A stretch of DNA of 64,000 nt, taken from contig KZ836105.1 of assembly GCA_003265685.1 (NCBI GenBank), forward strand, positions 1 through 64,000. The letters are read 5' to 3'. The notes below the pieces were generated by a model that did no database searches, was not told the DNA's origin, and was given only the letters and a program-made list of their open reading frames with translations. A program made the translations under genes and the position numbers. Positions 36,172-46,260 of this stretch are shown here, one piece after another; position 1 is the stretch's first letter; each line of letters opens with the position of its first letter. The stretch is from Piscinibacter caeni. Its GTDB lineage: Bacteria > Pseudomonadota > Gammaproteobacteria > Burkholderiales > Burkholderiaceae_C.

Positions 36172-36929
36172 CGCGCGCGAGCCGGCACCGGGGGGGAAGA
36201 TGGCGTCTGCGCGAGGCCGAACGCCGTCTGCAGCGCCGTGTCGCCCAAGTGCGCCGCGACCGACGCCGGATCGGGCCGGTCGAGCCACGGGACGATGCCC
36301 AGGCACGGCACCCGCCGTCGCCGGCCCAGCTCGTGCTCCAGCGTTTGGATCGTCTCGGCCCGGTACGGCATCTGCGGATCGATCGTGTTGCCGACCCAGC
36401 CGGCGAGCTGCAGGCGGCGCGCGAGGATGGCTTCGACAGTCAACAGCGCATGGTTCAGACAGCCGAGCCGCAGCCCCACGACCAGGACCACCGGCAGCCC
36501 CAGCCCGCAGGCGATGTGCGAACTGTCCCAGTCGGCGCCGAGCGGCACGCAGAAGCCACCGACCCCCTCCACCACCAGGAAGTCGCAGCGCGCCAGGAGC
36601 CTGCGCCCCGCCGTCAGGATTGCCACGCGATCTATCGCCCTCCCCTCGAGCGCCGCGGCGACGTGGGGCGCGCAGGCGGCGTCGAACTGGAACGGGCCAA
36701 CCTCGGCATCGGAAAGCGGCATCGACCCGGCCTGGCGCAGCGCCTGCACGTCCTCGTTGACGCGGCGCCCGTCGACCACGACCGTTCCTGCGGCGACCGG
36801 CTTGAAGCCCGCAGCGCGCTGCCCATGGCTCGCAACGCGGTGCAGCAGGGCGGCACTGATGCACGTCTTGCCGACTTCGGTGTCGGTGCCGCTCACGAAG
36901 CAGCCCCGCGTTGCAGTCCGCAGGTTCAC
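36168..36929 (-). CDS. bioD: Dethiobiotin synthetase
   Basis: A 253-residue protein with the BioD P-loop GTDTEVGKT (residues 14-22), the VVEGVGGFCVPL segment, and GNTIDP near the C-terminal third. It is ATP-dependent and closes the ureido ring of dethiobiotin from DAPA and CO2. The GTG start overlaps the bioF stop (GTGA) and is preceded by AAGGAG. Its own stop overlaps the P450 start. It is slightly longer than E. coli BioD (about 225). Confidence 0.93.
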   Translation of the reverse strand: MNLRTATRGCFVSGTDTEVGKTCISAALLHRVASHGQRAAGFKPVAAGTVVVDGRRVNEDVQALRQAGSMPLSDAEVGPFQFDAACAPHVAAALEGRAIDRVAILTAGRRLLARCDFLVVEGVGGFCVPLGADWDSSHIACGLGLPVVLVVGLRLGCLNHALLTVEAILARRLQLAGWVGNTIDPQMPYRAETIQTLEHELGRRRRVPCLGIVPWLDRPDPASVAAHLGDTALQTAFGLAQTPSSPPVPARAR

Positions 36930-38143
36930 GGCAGCTCCTTCGCGGCGTGTTCCAGGCCGTCGACCAAGCTGGCGACGTCGTCCTCGTCGTGCGCAGCGCT
37001 CAGCGTGATGCGCAGCCGCGCCGACCCCACCGGCACGGTCGGTGGCCGGATCGCCGGCACCCACAGGCCGCGCGCCTCGAGTGCTGCCGACAGGGACAAG
37101 GTTGCCTCGTTGCCACCGACGATCACCGGCTGGATCGCCGTGCTCGACTCGCCCAATCGCCAGCCGAGCTCCGGTCGGTCGGCGATCAGCGCTCCCAGCC
37201 GCGTGCGCAGCAGGCGGACGAGATCGCGCAACCGCGCCCGCCGGCGTTCGCCCTCCTCGCCGCGGACGAGTCGCAGGCTGGCACGCAGGGTGTGGGCGAG
37301 TGCGGGCGGCGAGGCGGTCGTGTAGACGTAGGTCCGCGCGGCCTGAACCAGCCAGTCGACGATGGTCTCGTGGGCGACGACAAAGGCGCCTGCCACCCCG
37401 GCCGCCTTGCCGAGCGTGCCCATGCAGATCAGCCGTTCGCTGCGCAGGCCGAAGTGCGCCAGTGTGCCCCGTCCCTGCTCGCCGAGCACGCCGAAGCCAT
37501 GGGCGTCGTCGACGATCAGCCAGGCGTCGAAGCGTTCAGCCAGCGCGAGCAGTTCGGGCAGGGGCGCCAGGTCGCCATCCATGCTGAACACCGCATCCGT
37601 GACGATCAGCCGGATCGGCGTCGTGCAGCGCGCGAGCTGATCGGCGAGCACGTCGGTGCGGCCGTGGGCATAGCGCCGCATGGTTGCCTTGGACAGCAGT
37701 CCGCCATCGATCAGCGACGCATGGTTGAGCCGGTCGGCGAAGATCGTCGTGTCCGCGTCACCGAGTGCGGTCAGCAGCGCAAGGTTGGCCATGTAGCCAC
37801 TGCAGAACTCGATGGCCCGTGCCTGCGGAATGCACCTTGCCAGGAAGTCGGCGAGATCGTCCTCGAGTGCGGCATGGGCGCGAGTGTGGCCACTGATCAG
37901 GTGCGAGGCGCCGCTGCCGACACCCCACCGACACGCGCCTTCGGCGAGCGCTGCGCGCAGTTCGGGGTGGTTCGCCAGGCCGAGATAGTCGTTGCTGCAG
38001 AATGCCCGCATCGGCCGCGCTGCGTGCGCGTTGCCGGATACCGACACTCGCGGCGCACACGGCAGCTCGACGATGCGGCGGCTGCGGCGCAGTGAATGCG
38101 CCTCGCGTTCGCGCAGCTGGCGGCTCAGGTGGTCGATCAGCAT
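36926..38143 (-). CDS. bioF: 8-amino-7-oxononanoate synthase
   Basis: A 405-residue PLP enzyme of the alpha-oxoamine synthase family. Conserved motifs are FCSNDYLGLANHP, GSGASHLISGHT, the cofactor segment VDDAHGFGVLG, and the Schiff-base lysine in MGTLGKAAGVAG (about residue 245). It condenses pimeloyl thioester with L-alanine. It starts 7 nt after the bioA stop and overlaps bioD by 4 nt. Confidence 0.95.
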   Translation of the reverse strand: MLIDHLSRQLREREAHSLRRSRRIVELPCAPRVSVSGNAHAARPMRAFCSNDYLGLANHPELRAALAEGACRWGVGSGASHLISGHTRAHAALEDDLADFLARCIPQARAIEFCSGYMANLALLTALGDADTTIFADRLNHASLIDGGLLSKATMRRYAHGRTDVLADQLARCTTPIRLIVTDAVFSMDGDLAPLPELLALAERFDAWLIVDDAHGFGVLGEQGRGTLAHFGLRSERLICMGTLGKAAGVAGAFVVAHETIVDWLVQAARTYVYTTASPPALAHTLRASLRLVRGEEGERRRARLRDLVRLLRTRLGALIADRPELGWRLGESSTAIQPVIVGGNEATLSLSAALEARGLWVPAIRPPTVPVGSARLRITLSAAHDEDDVASLVDGLEHAAKELP

Positions 38144-38150
38144 CGTCGGG

Positions 38151-39512
38151 TCAACGGGGCGTGACCGCGTCGAGGGTGTTGGTGACCCGCTCGGCCAGCC
38201 AGTTCGACAGCGTGTCGTCGAGCACGTAGGGCGGCAGCAGGTAGACGCTGCGTCCGATCGGCCGGATCAGCAACTCGTTCTTGCGACCGGCGAGGTGGAA
38301 TTGTTCGGAGAAGCGCGGCCCGGCAAGCTCTTCGCGCACGTCGAAGGCCCAGATCATCCCGCGCTGGCGCCAGTGTTCGATGCGCGGATCCTCCTGCAGC
38401 GGCGCCAGGGACCGCGTCAGCTCCTCGGCCCGCTGCCGGTTGACGCGCAGCACGTCGTCATCGACAAAGCGGTCGAGCACCGCCAATGCGGCCCGGCATG
38501 CGAGCGGGTTGCCCGTGTAGGAGTGCGAATGCAGGAAGCCGCGCGCGACATCATCGTCGAGGAAGGCATCGAAGATGTGATCGCGGGTCATCACCAGCGA
38601 AAGCGGCAGAAAGCCGCCACTGATGCCCTTGGACAGGCAAACGAAGTCAGGCCAGAGCGGCTCGCCGCCCGGCGCGGCCGCCTGTTCGAAGGCGAAGAAC
38701 GTGCCGGTGCGCCCGCAGCCGACGGCGATCTCGTCGGCGATCAGGTGCACGTGGAATTCGTCGCACAGCGCGCGCAGCATGCGCAAGTAGCAGGGGTCGT
38801 ACATCACCATGCCGGCCGCGCCTTGCACCAGCGGCTCGACGATGACGGCGGCAATCTGCTCGTGCGTTGCCGCGAGCAGCCTGCGCAGGTCGTGCGCGGC
38901 CCGGGTCGCCACGGCGGCGGGGGACTCTCCGTGCTCCACCTGCCTTGCGTCGGGTGACATCACCGAGCGAGCACGCAGCAAGAGGGGGTCGTAGGCGTCT
39001 CGGAACACGGCAACGTCGGTGACCGACAGTGCACCGAGCGTTTCACCGTGGTAGCCGTTGCGCAGGCAGACGAACTCGCGCTTGTTGCCGTGGCCAAGGT
39101 TGCGCCAGCAGTGATAGCTCATCTTCAGCGCGATCTCGACCGCCGAGGCGCCGTCGCTGGCGAAGAAGCAGTGGCCCAGCACGTTCCCCGTGAGCGCCGA
39201 CAAGCGTTCGGCGAGTTCGACCGCCGGCGCATGCGTGCAGCCGGCCAGCATCACGTGCGGCAGGTGGTCGAGCTGGTCCTTCAGCGCCGCCGCGATGCGC
39301 GCATCGGCATGGCCGAACAGGTTGACCCACCAGGAGCTGGAGGTGTCGAAGTACCGCTGGCCCTCGTGGTCCTCCAGCCAGGGCCCGTGGCCGCGCGCGA
39401 TCGGCAGCGGCGGCAGCGCCGCCGCCCGCTGCATCTGCGTGCACGGGTGCCAGACGTTGCGCAGGCTGCGGCGCTGCCACTCCGCGTTGCCGCGGCGGAT
39501 GTCGATCGGCAT
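38151..39512 (-). CDS. bioA: Adenosylmethionine-8-amino-7-oxononanoate aminotransferase
   Basis: A 453-residue class-III aminotransferase. BioA-specific N-terminal motif VWHPCTQM, SSSWWVNLFGH, the PLP-binding lysine in CLSKGISGG (about residue 294) and the HSHSYTGNPLAC segment are all present. It uses SAM as amino donor to make DAPA. It starts 12 nt after the bioB stop. Confidence 0.95.
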   Translation of the reverse strand: MPIDIRRGNAEWQRRSLRNVWHPCTQMQRAAALPPLPIARGHGPWLEDHEGQRYFDTSSSWWVNLFGHADARIAAALKDQLDHLPHVMLAGCTHAPAVELAERLSALTGNVLGHCFFASDGASAVEIALKMSYHCWRNLGHGNKREFVCLRNGYHGETLGALSVTDVAVFRDAYDPLLLRARSVMSPDARQVEHGESPAAVATRAAHDLRRLLAATHEQIAAVIVEPLVQGAAGMVMYDPCYLRMLRALCDEFHVHLIADEIAVGCGRTGTFFAFEQAAAPGGEPLWPDFVCLSKGISGGFLPLSLVMTRDHIFDAFLDDDVARGFLHSHSYTGNPLACRAALAVLDRFVDDDVLRVNRQRAEELTRSLAPLQEDPRIEHWRQRGMIWAFDVREELAGPRFSEQFHLAGRKNELLIRPIGRSVYLLPPYVLDDTLSNWLAERVTNTLDAVTPR

Positions 39513-39524
39513 GGTCGCGGCGGA

Positions 39525-40568
39525 CTAGGCCGTGGTGCGCAGCCCGAGCCGCTGAAACAGCGCCCGGTCGCGCTCGACCTGCGGGTTGCCGGTGGTCAGC
39601 AGCTTGTCGCCGTAGAAGATCGAGTTCGCACCCGCGGCGAAGCACAGCGCCTGCAAGGCCTCGTCCATCTGCTCGCGCCCGGCCGACAGGCGCACCATGG
39701 CGCGCGGCATCGTGATTCGTGCGGCCGCGATGGTGCGCACGAACTCGAAGGGGTCGATCGGTTCGGTGCCTGCCAGTGGCGTCCCCGGCACTTGCACCAG
39801 GTTGTTGATCGGCACCGACTCGGGGTAAGGGTCGAGGTTGGCGAGCTGCGCGATCAGCCCCGCGCGCTGGACGCGACTCTCCCCCATGCCCACGATGCCG
39901 CCGCAACAGACCTTGAGGCCGGCCTGGCGCACGTTGATCAGCGTGTCGAGCCGGTCTTGGTACTGGCGCGTGCCGATGATCGATCCGTAGAAGTCGGGCG
40001 CGCTGTCGAGGTTGTGGTTGTAGTAGTCCAGCCCCGCCTGCTCGAGCGCATGCGCCTGCTCGGCATCGAGCATGCCCAGCGTCATGCAGGTCTCCAGGCC
40101 CAGGGCCTTGACCTCGCGCACCATCTCGGCGACGGGCACCATGTCGCGTGCCTTCGGGCTGCGCCAGGCCGCGCCCATGCAGAAGCGAGTCGCTCCATTG
40201 GCCTTGGCGGCACGGGCGGCCTCGACGACCTCCTGCACCGCCATCAGCTTGCCGGCCGCGACGCCGGTGTCGAAATGCGCGGACTGCGGGCAGTAGCCGC
40301 AGTCTTCCGGGCAGCCGCCGGTCTTGATCGACAAGAGCGTCGACAGCTGGACCTCGCTGGGGTCGAAATGCTCGCGATGCGTCCGCTGCGCGCGGAACAG
40401 CAGCTCCATGAACGGCAGCTCGAAGAGGGCGGCGACCTCGGCGACGCACCAGCGTGCCTCGGCGCGCTGCGCAGGCTGCGCCAGCGCGGCGCGGACATCG
40501 GACAGGGGAATGGAGGCGATCGTGGTCATGCGGGGATCGCCCGGCGGGGCAATATCAGGCCGCGTCAT
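39525..40568 (-). CDS. bioB: Biotin synthase (radical SAM)
   Basis: A 347-residue enzyme with the radical-SAM cluster C86-x3-C90-x2-C93 ([10 protein letters not shown]) and the conserved [16 protein letters not shown] and [11 protein letters not shown] segments. It inserts sulfur into dethiobiotin. The ATG at 40568 overlaps the stop of the upstream carboxylase gene (ATGA), which is unusual and ties bioB to liuD. A second ATG at 40529 would give 334 residues and cannot be excluded. The open frame continuing to 42947 is shadow sequence. Confidence 0.95.
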   Translation of the reverse strand: MTRPDIAPPGDPRMTTIASIPLSDVRAALAQPAQRAEARWCVAEVAALFELPFMELLFRAQRTHREHFDPSEVQLSTLLSIKTGGCPEDCGYCPQSAHFDTGVAAGKLMAVQEVVEAARAAKANGATRFCMGAAWRSPKARDMVPVAEMVREVKALGLETCMTLGMLDAEQAHALEQAGLDYYNHNLDSAPDFYGSIIGTRQYQDRLDTLINVRQAGLKVCCGGIVGMGESRVQRAGLIAQLANLDPYPESVPINNLVQVPGTPLAGTEPIDPFEFVRTIAAARITMPRAMVRLSAGREQMDEALQALCFAAGANSIFYGDKLLTTGNPQVERDRALFQRLGLRTTA

Positions 40569-42565
40569 GGCGCCGCCTCGAGCTCTACCAGCTCGGTACC
40601 GTCGGCCACCTGATCGCCGACGGCGCAGTGGTAGGCCTTGACGACGCCGGCCCTGGGCGCGCTGATGGTGTGCTCCATCTTCATCGCTTCCAGCACCAGC
40701 AGCGCCGCACCCTTCTCGACGCGTGTGCCGACGGGCACCGCCAGCGCGATGACCCGGCCCGGCATCGGAGCCCGCAGCCCGCCCTCGGCTTCGTCGCCCG
40801 TGCCACCGACGTGCAGCGTGTCCACCAGCACCAGCGGCCACGAGCGGCCCTCGAAGAACACCTGCCGCCGCGCCCCTGCGGCGACCACTGCCGCGCGCAG
40901 CCGGCGTTCGCCGATCTGGGCATGCAATTCGCTGTCGCTGCCGAGCGTGCCGTGTACGGCGACGCGCCGACCGTCCAGCGTCAGCACATGTCCGTTCGCG
41001 CCGGCCTCGACGCCGACCGTCTGCCGGACATCGCCGATGTGCAGCACCAGTTGCCGCTGCACGCGGCCGTTGAGCCGCCAGCCGTCGAGCTTGCGCCAGG
41101 GCGAATCGCGGTCGGCCGCGCCGGCGCCGCGGCGCTCGGCCAGTCGCGCCTCGCGCATCAGCTCGGCCAGCGCTGCGAGCAGCCAGACATCGTCGGGCAC
41201 CGCTGCATCCGTCGGGAACAGCAGCGCCTGCTCGCGCTCGATCAGTCCGGTGTCCAGGTCGGCCTCTGCGAAGGCGGGCAGCGCCACCAGCCGCGCCAGG
41301 AAGTCGACGTTGTTGGCGACGCCCACGACGCGGTACTGCGCCAGCGCCTGGCGCAGGCGCGCCAGGGCCTGGCGCCGGTTGTCGCCCCAGACGATCAGCT
41401 TGGCGATCATCGGGTCGTAGTGCGGCGTGATCTCGTCGCCCTGCTCGACGCCGGTGTCCACGCGCACGCAGTCGCTCTGCGGCGGCGGCACCAGGTGCAC
41501 CAGCCGGCCGATCGACGGCAGGAAACCCTTGTCCGGGTCCTCGGCGTAGATGCGCGCCTCGATCGCGTGACCCTCGATGGCCAGCTGCTCCTGACGCAGC
41601 GGCAGCGGCTCGCCGGCGGCCACGCGCAGTTGCCACTCGACGAGGTCCAGCCCGGTGATCATCTCGGTGACCGGATGCTCGACCTGCAGCCGGGTGTTCA
41701 TCTCCATGAAGTAGAAGCTGCCGTCGGGGTTGGCGATGAACTCGACGGTGCCGGCACCGACGTAGCCCACCGCCCGGGCGGCGTTGACGGCCGCCCCGCC
41801 CATCGCCGCGCGCCGCGCCGGCGTCATGCCCGGGGCCGGCGCTTCCTCCAGCACCTTCTGGTGGCGGCGCTGCACCGAGCAGTCGCGCTCGAACAGGTAG
41901 ACCACGTTGCCCTGCGTGTCGCCGAAGACCTGGATCTCGATGTGGCGCGGCTTGAGCACGTACTTCTCGACCAGCACGTGGTCGTTGCCGAAGGCACCCT
42001 GCGCCTCGCGCTGGCACGAGGCCAGTGCGGCCGCAAAGTCGGCCGCCCGGTCGACACGCCGCATCCCCTTCCCGCCGCCGCCGGCACTGGCCTTGATGAG
42101 CACCGGGTAGCCGATGCGATCGGCCTCGCGCGCCAGCAACGCAGGGTTCTGATCGTCGCCGTGGTAGCCGGGTGTCAGCGGCACGCCGGCCTTCTCCATC
42201 AACGCCTTGGCCGCCGACTTCAGCCCCATCGCGCGGATCGCCGAGGCCGGCGGGCCGATGAAGGTGATGCCGGCCGCGGCGCAGGCGTCGGCGAAACCGG
42301 CGTTTTCGGACAAGAAGCCATAACCCGGATGGACCGCTTCGGCGCCAGCAGCCCTGGCGGCTTCGAGGATCCTGTCGGCGTTGAGGTACGACTCGCGCAC
42401 TGCCGGCGGGCCGATCAGCAACGCTTCGTCGGCCAGCCGCACGTGGCGCGCGTTGGCATCGGCCTCGGAGTAGACGGCCACGGTGGCTACGCCCAGGCGG
42501 CGTGCGGTCTTGATCACGCGGCAGGCGATCTCGCCACGGTTCGCGATCAGGATCTTCTTGAACAT
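40565..42565 (-). CDS. liuD: Methylcrotonyl-CoA carboxylase biotin-containing alpha subunit
   Basis: A 666-residue protein with biotin carboxylase domain (about 1-445; [38 protein letters not shown]), a linker/BT domain, and a C-terminal biotinyl domain with the acceptor lysine K629 in EAMKMEH. It carboxylates biotin with ATP and bicarbonate; the beta subunit then transfers CO2 to 3-methylcrotonyl-CoA in leucine breakdown. Assigned to MCC rather than acetyl- or propionyl-CoA carboxylase because liuA, liuB and liuC flank it. The start at 42565 is the conserved [11 protein letters not shown]. Confidence 0.92.
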   Translation of the reverse strand: MFKKILIANRGEIACRVIKTARRLGVATVAVYSEADANARHVRLADEALLIGPPAVRESYLNADRILEAARAAGAEAVHPGYGFLSENAGFADACAAAGITFIGPPASAIRAMGLKSAAKALMEKAGVPLTPGYHGDDQNPALLAREADRIGYPVLIKASAGGGGKGMRRVDRAADFAAALASCQREAQGAFGNDHVLVEKYVLKPRHIEIQVFGDTQGNVVYLFERDCSVQRRHQKVLEEAPAPGMTPARRAAMGGAAVNAARAVGYVGAGTVEFIANPDGSFYFMEMNTRLQVEHPVTEMITGLDLVEWQLRVAAGEPLPLRQEQLAIEGHAIEARIYAEDPDKGFLPSIGRLVHLVPPPQSDCVRVDTGVEQGDEITPHYDPMIAKLIVWGDNRRQALARLRQALAQYRVVGVANNVDFLARLVALPAFAEADLDTGLIEREQALLFPTDAAVPDDVWLLAALAELMREARLAERRGAGAADRDSPWRKLDGWRLNGRVQRQLVLHIGDVRQTVGVEAGANGHVLTLDGRRVAVHGTLGSDSELHAQIGERRLRAAVVAAGARRQVFFEGRSWPLVLVDTLHVGGTGDEAEGGLRAPMPGRVIALAVPVGTRVEKGAALLVLEAMKMEHTISAPRAGVVKAYHCAVGDQVADGTELVELEAAP

Positions 42566-42597
42566 GTCGTTTCCGGTCCCGTTCTTCTTGGTGTGGC

Positions 42598-43395
42598 TCA
42601 GCCGCCGATGCGTGTCCATTGCGCCGCGCGCTTGTCGAGGAAGGCACCGAGCCCCTCGCGCGCCTCGGGGGTGGCACGCTGCTCGGCGATGCGCCGCGCG
42701 GTGTCCTCGACCACCGCGTTGTCGACCGGCCGTCCGGCCACGGCGCGAATGAGTTCGGTCGACGCCGCCTGCGCCTGAGGACCGCCGGCCAGCAGCGCGT
42801 CGACGATGGACTGCACACGTTCGTCCAGCGCCTCGGGCTCGGCCACCTCGTGCGCGAGGCCGATCTCGCAGGCACGGGCAGGCAGGATGCGTTCGGCGGT
42901 CTGGAAGTAGCGGTACGCCTGCCGCTCACCGATGGCGCGCACGACATACGGGCCGATCGCGGACGGGATCAACCCCAGCCGCACCTCGGAGGTCGCGAAC
43001 TGCGCCGCGCTCGACGCGACGCAGATATCGCAGGCGGCCGCCAGGCCCATGCCGCCGCCCAGCGCGGCGCCGTGTACACGAGCCACGGTGGGTGTGCGGC
43101 ACATCGCGATGGTTCGGAACAAGTTGGCGAGCCGGCGCGCGTCGGCGACGTTGTCCTCGACCGAGGCCGTGCCCTGGCGCTTCATCCAGTTCAGGTCGGC
43201 GCCGGCCGAGAAGCTCTTGCCCTTGCCGGCGAGCACGATCACGCGCACGTCGGCGTCGGCGTCCAGTCGATGGAACGCGACGGTGAGCTCGGCGATCAGC
43301 GTCTCGTCGAAGGCGTTGTGTACCTGCGGACGGTCCATCCAGATCCAGGCCACCGGGCCGCGGCGTTCGATCTTCAGCGTCGTGGGGTTCGTCAT
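42598..43395 (-). CDS. liuC: Methylglutaconyl-CoA hydratase (enoyl-CoA hydratase family)
   Basis: A 265-residue crotonase-fold protein. Oxyanion-hole segments [10 protein letters not shown] and [15 protein letters not shown] are present, followed by [16 protein letters not shown]. Motif ADLNWM is typical of the LiuC group. It hydrates 3-methylglutaconyl-CoA to HMG-CoA. It lies between liuB (6-nt gap) and liuD (32-nt gap). No HMG-CoA lyase (liuE) gene is in the window. Confidence 0.9.
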   Translation of the reverse strand: MTNPTTLKIERRGPVAWIWMDRPQVHNAFDETLIAELTVAFHRLDADADVRVIVLAGKGKSFSAGADLNWMKRQGTASVEDNVADARRLANLFRTIAMCRTPTVARVHGAALGGGMGLAAACDICVASSAAQFATSEVRLGLIPSAIGPYVVRAIGERQAYRYFQTAERILPARACEIGLAHEVAEPEALDERVQSIVDALLAGGPQAQAASTELIRAVAGRPVDNAVVEDTARRIAEQRATPEAREGLGAFLDKRAAQWTRIGG

Positions 43396-43401
43396 GGCCG
43401 G

Positions 43402-45009
43402 CTACATCCGGAACACGCCGAAGCGGGTCGGCGCAATCGGCGCGTTCAACGCTGCCGCCAGCGACAAGCCGAGCACGCGCCGCGACTGCGCCGGGTCGAC
43501 GACACCGTCGTCCCAGAGCCGCGCCGTGGCGTAGTAGGGGTGCCCTTGCAGCTCGTACTGCGCGCGGATCGGCGCGCGGAAGGCTTCCTCGGCCTCGCCG
43601 CTCCACTGGCCGCCCCGGCCCTCGATGCCCTCGCGCTTGACGGTGGCCAGCACGCCGGCAGCCTGCTCGCCGCCCATCACGCTGATGCGCGCGTTCGGCC
43701 ACATCCACAGGAAACGCGGCGAGTACGCGCGCCCGCACATGCCGTAGTTGCCGGCGCCGAAGCTGCCGCCGATCAGCATCGTCAGCTTGGGCACCTGCGC
43801 GGTCGCGACCGCCGTGACCATCTTCGCGCCGTCCTTGGCGATGCCGGCGTTTTCGTACTTGCGTCCGACCATGAAGCCGGTGATGTTCTGCAGGAACACC
43901 AGCGGCACGCCGCGCTGGCAGCACAGCTCGATGAAATGCGCGCCCTTCTGGGCGCTCTCGCCGAACAGGATGCCGTTGTTGGCAATGATGCCGACGGGCA
44001 TGCCGTACAGGCGCGCGAAGCCGGTAACCAGCGTGCTGCCGTAACGCGACTTGAACTCGTCCAGGCGCGAACCGTCGACGATGCGGGCGATGACCTCGCG
44101 CACGTCGTAGGGCTTGCGTGTGTCGTGCGGGATCAGGCCGTAGATCTCCTCGGGGTCGTACAGCGGCTCCTCGCTGGCCTCAATGGTCACGGTCTCGGGC
44201 CTGCGGCGATTGAAGTTGGCGACGATCCGGCGCGCGATATACAGCGCGTGAGCATCGTTCTCGGCCAGGTGGTCGACCACGCCCGACACGCGGGCGTGCA
44301 CGTCGCCGCCGCCCAGGTCCTCGGCCGTGACGACCTCGCCGGTGGCGGCCTTCACCAGTGGCGGTCCGCCGAGGAAGATCGTCCCCTGGTTGCGCACGAT
44401 CACCGTCTCGTCGCTCATCGCCGGCACGTAGGCGCCGCCCGCGGTGCACGAGCCCATCACCACCGCCACCTGCGGAATATCCAGTGCCGACAGATTGGCC
44501 TGGTTGTAGAAGATGCGGCCGAAATGCTCACGGTCGGGAAAGACCTCGTCCTGCCGTGGCAGGAAGGCGCCGCCGGAGTCGACGAGGTAGATGCACGGCA
44601 GGTGGTTCTGCAGCGCGATCTCCTGCGCGCGCAGGTGCTTCTTGACCGTCATCGGGTAGTAGGTGCCGCCTTTGACGGTGGCGTCGTTGGCCACGACCAT
44701 GCAGTCGACGCCGTGGATGCGGCCGATGCCGGCGATCAGGCCGGCGCAGGGCGCGTCGCCGTCGTACATGTCCAAGGCGGCGAGCTGACCGATTTCGAGG
44801 AACGGCGTGCCCGGGTCCAGCAGCTGGTCGACACGTTCGCGCGGCAGCAGCTTGCCGCGTGCGGTGTGGCGGGCACGCGCGCTCTCGCCGCCGCCGAGTG
44901 CGGCCTGCGAGAACTTCTCGCGCAGGTCGTGGACCAGCGTGCGCATGGCGTCGGCGTTGGCGCGGAACTCGGGCGAACGGGGATTGGTCTTGGACCGGAT
45001 GGCGTCCAT
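43402..45009 (-). CDS. liuB: Methylcrotonyl-CoA carboxylase beta subunit (carboxyltransferase)
   Basis: A 535-residue carboxyltransferase. Characteristic segments are [57 protein letters not shown] (shortened here to recognisable parts), [17 protein letters not shown] and [20 protein letters not shown]. These match MCC-beta rather than propionyl-CoA carboxylase. The start at 45009 is chosen because the frame upstream is a shadow of liuA. It partners LiuD. Confidence 0.93.
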   Translation of the reverse strand: MDAIRSKTNPRSPEFRANADAMRTLVHDLREKFSQAALGGGESARARHTARGKLLPRERVDQLLDPGTPFLEIGQLAALDMYDGDAPCAGLIAGIGRIHGVDCMVVANDATVKGGTYYPMTVKKHLRAQEIALQNHLPCIYLVDSGGAFLPRQDEVFPDREHFGRIFYNQANLSALDIPQVAVVMGSCTAGGAYVPAMSDETVIVRNQGTIFLGGPPLVKAATGEVVTAEDLGGGDVHARVSGVVDHLAENDAHALYIARRIVANFNRRRPETVTIEASEEPLYDPEEIYGLIPHDTRKPYDVREVIARIVDGSRLDEFKSRYGSTLVTGFARLYGMPVGIIANNGILFGESAQKGAHFIELCCQRGVPLVFLQNITGFMVGRKYENAGIAKDGAKMVTAVATAQVPKLTMLIGGSFGAGNYGMCGRAYSPRFLWMWPNARISVMGGEQAAGVLATVKREGIEGRGGQWSGEAEEAFRAPIRAQYELQGHPYYATARLWDDGVVDPAQSRRVLGLSLAAALNAPIAPTRFGVFRM

Positions 45010-45050
45010 GGCGGGCTCGATGAAGGGGGTGTCAGGGGAACGAGCCGCAA

Positions 45051-46226
45051 TCACATCGTCTCGGCGTAGAGCTCGCGCCCGATCAGCATGCGCCGGATCT
45101 CGCTCGTGCCGGCGCCGATCTCGTAGAGCTTGGCGTCGCGCCACAGCCGTGGCGTCGGGTAGTCGTTGATGTAGCCGTTGCCACCCAGCACCTGGATCGC
45201 CTCGCCGGCCATCCAGGTCGCCTTCTCGGCGGCGTAGAGGATCGCGCCGGCGGCGTCCTTGCGCAGCGTGCGGTCGTGGTCGGCGCGGTCGCAGGCCTGG
45301 CCGACGGCGTAGACATAGGCGCGACACGCCTGCCAGGTGGTGTACATGTCGGCCAGCTTGCCCTGCATGAGCTGGAACTCGCCGATGCTCTGACCGAACT
45401 GCTTGCGGTCGTGCACATAGGGCAGCACCACGTCCATGCACGCCGCCATGATGCCCAGAGGGCCTCCGGAAAGCACGGCGCGCTCGTAGTCCAGCCCGCT
45501 CATCAGCACCTTGACGCCGCCGCCCTCGACGCCGAGCACGTTGTCCGCCGGCACCTCGCAATCCTCGAAGAACAGCGGGTAGGTGTTCGAGCCGCGCATG
45601 CCCAGCTTGTCGAGCTTGCTGCCGCAGCTCAGGCCCTTGAACGACCTTTCGACGATGAAGGCGGTGAGCCCCTTCGTGCCCGCGTCGGGATCGGTCTTCG
45701 CGTAGACGATCAGCGTATCGGCATCGCCGCCGTTGGTGATCCACATCTTCGAGCCGTTCAGCACGTACCGGTCACCCCTGCGGTCAGCGCGCAGCTTCAT
45801 GCTGACCACGTCGGAACCGGCGTTGGGTTCGCTCATCGCGAGGGCCCCGACATGTTCGCCCGAGACGAGCTTCGGCAGGTACCTGCGCTTCTGTGCCGCG
45901 CTGCCATTGCGGTGCAACTGGTTCACGCACAGGTTCGAATGGGCGCCGTACGACAGCCCCACCGCGGCCGACGCGCGCGACACCTCCTCCATGGCGACGA
46001 TGTGGGCCAGGTAGCCGAGGTTGGAGCCGCCGTACTCCTCGCTGACCGTCATGCCGTGCAGACCGAGGTCACCGAGCTTCTTCCACAAGTCCGCTGGGAA
46101 CAGGTTGTCGTGATCGATCGCGGCCGCACGCGGCGCGACTTCCCTGCGGACGAAGCTGCCGACCGAGTCGCGCAACATCGCGATCGTCTCGCCGAGTTCG
46201 AAGTTGAGGCCGGGCACGATGCTCAT
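45051..46226 (-). CDS. liuA: Isovaleryl-CoA dehydrogenase
   Basis: A 391-residue acyl-CoA dehydrogenase. The catalytic base is at E248 in [15 protein letters not shown], the position used by isovaleryl-CoA dehydrogenases rather than the C-terminal Glu of other ACADs. FAD/substrate motifs include [24 protein letters not shown] and the C-terminal [20 protein letters not shown]. It oxidises isovaleryl-CoA to 3-methylcrotonyl-CoA, passing electrons to ETF, which is encoded upstream in the same run. It starts 34 nt after the stop of the preceding gene. Confidence 0.95.
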   Translation of the reverse strand: MSIVPGLNFELGETIAMLRDSVGSFVRREVAPRAAAIDHDNLFPADLWKKLGDLGLHGMTVSEEYGGSNLGYLAHIVAMEEVSRASAAVGLSYGAHSNLCVNQLHRNGSAAQKRRYLPKLVSGEHVGALAMSEPNAGSDVVSMKLRADRRGDRYVLNGSKMWITNGGDADTLIVYAKTDPDAGTKGLTAFIVERSFKGLSCGSKLDKLGMRGSNTYPLFFEDCEVPADNVLGVEGGGVKVLMSGLDYERAVLSGGPLGIMAACMDVVLPYVHDRKQFGQSIGEFQLMQGKLADMYTTWQACRAYVYAVGQACDRADHDRTLRKDAAGAILYAAEKATWMAGEAIQVLGGNGYINDYPTPRLWRDAKLYEIGAGTSEIRRMLIGRELYAETM

Positions 46227-46260
46227 GCGTATGTCTCCATGGCGGGATAGGTATGTCGAA

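Noticed and set aside
34978-36864. 628-codon form of the P450
   Set aside because: The N-terminal extension is an out-of-frame reading of bioD; a normal P450 starts at 36171.
39525-42947. Very long form of bioB (1140 codons)
   Set aside because: The first 790 or so codons are an out-of-frame reading of liuC/liuD; BioB homology begins at the ATG overlapping the liuD stop.
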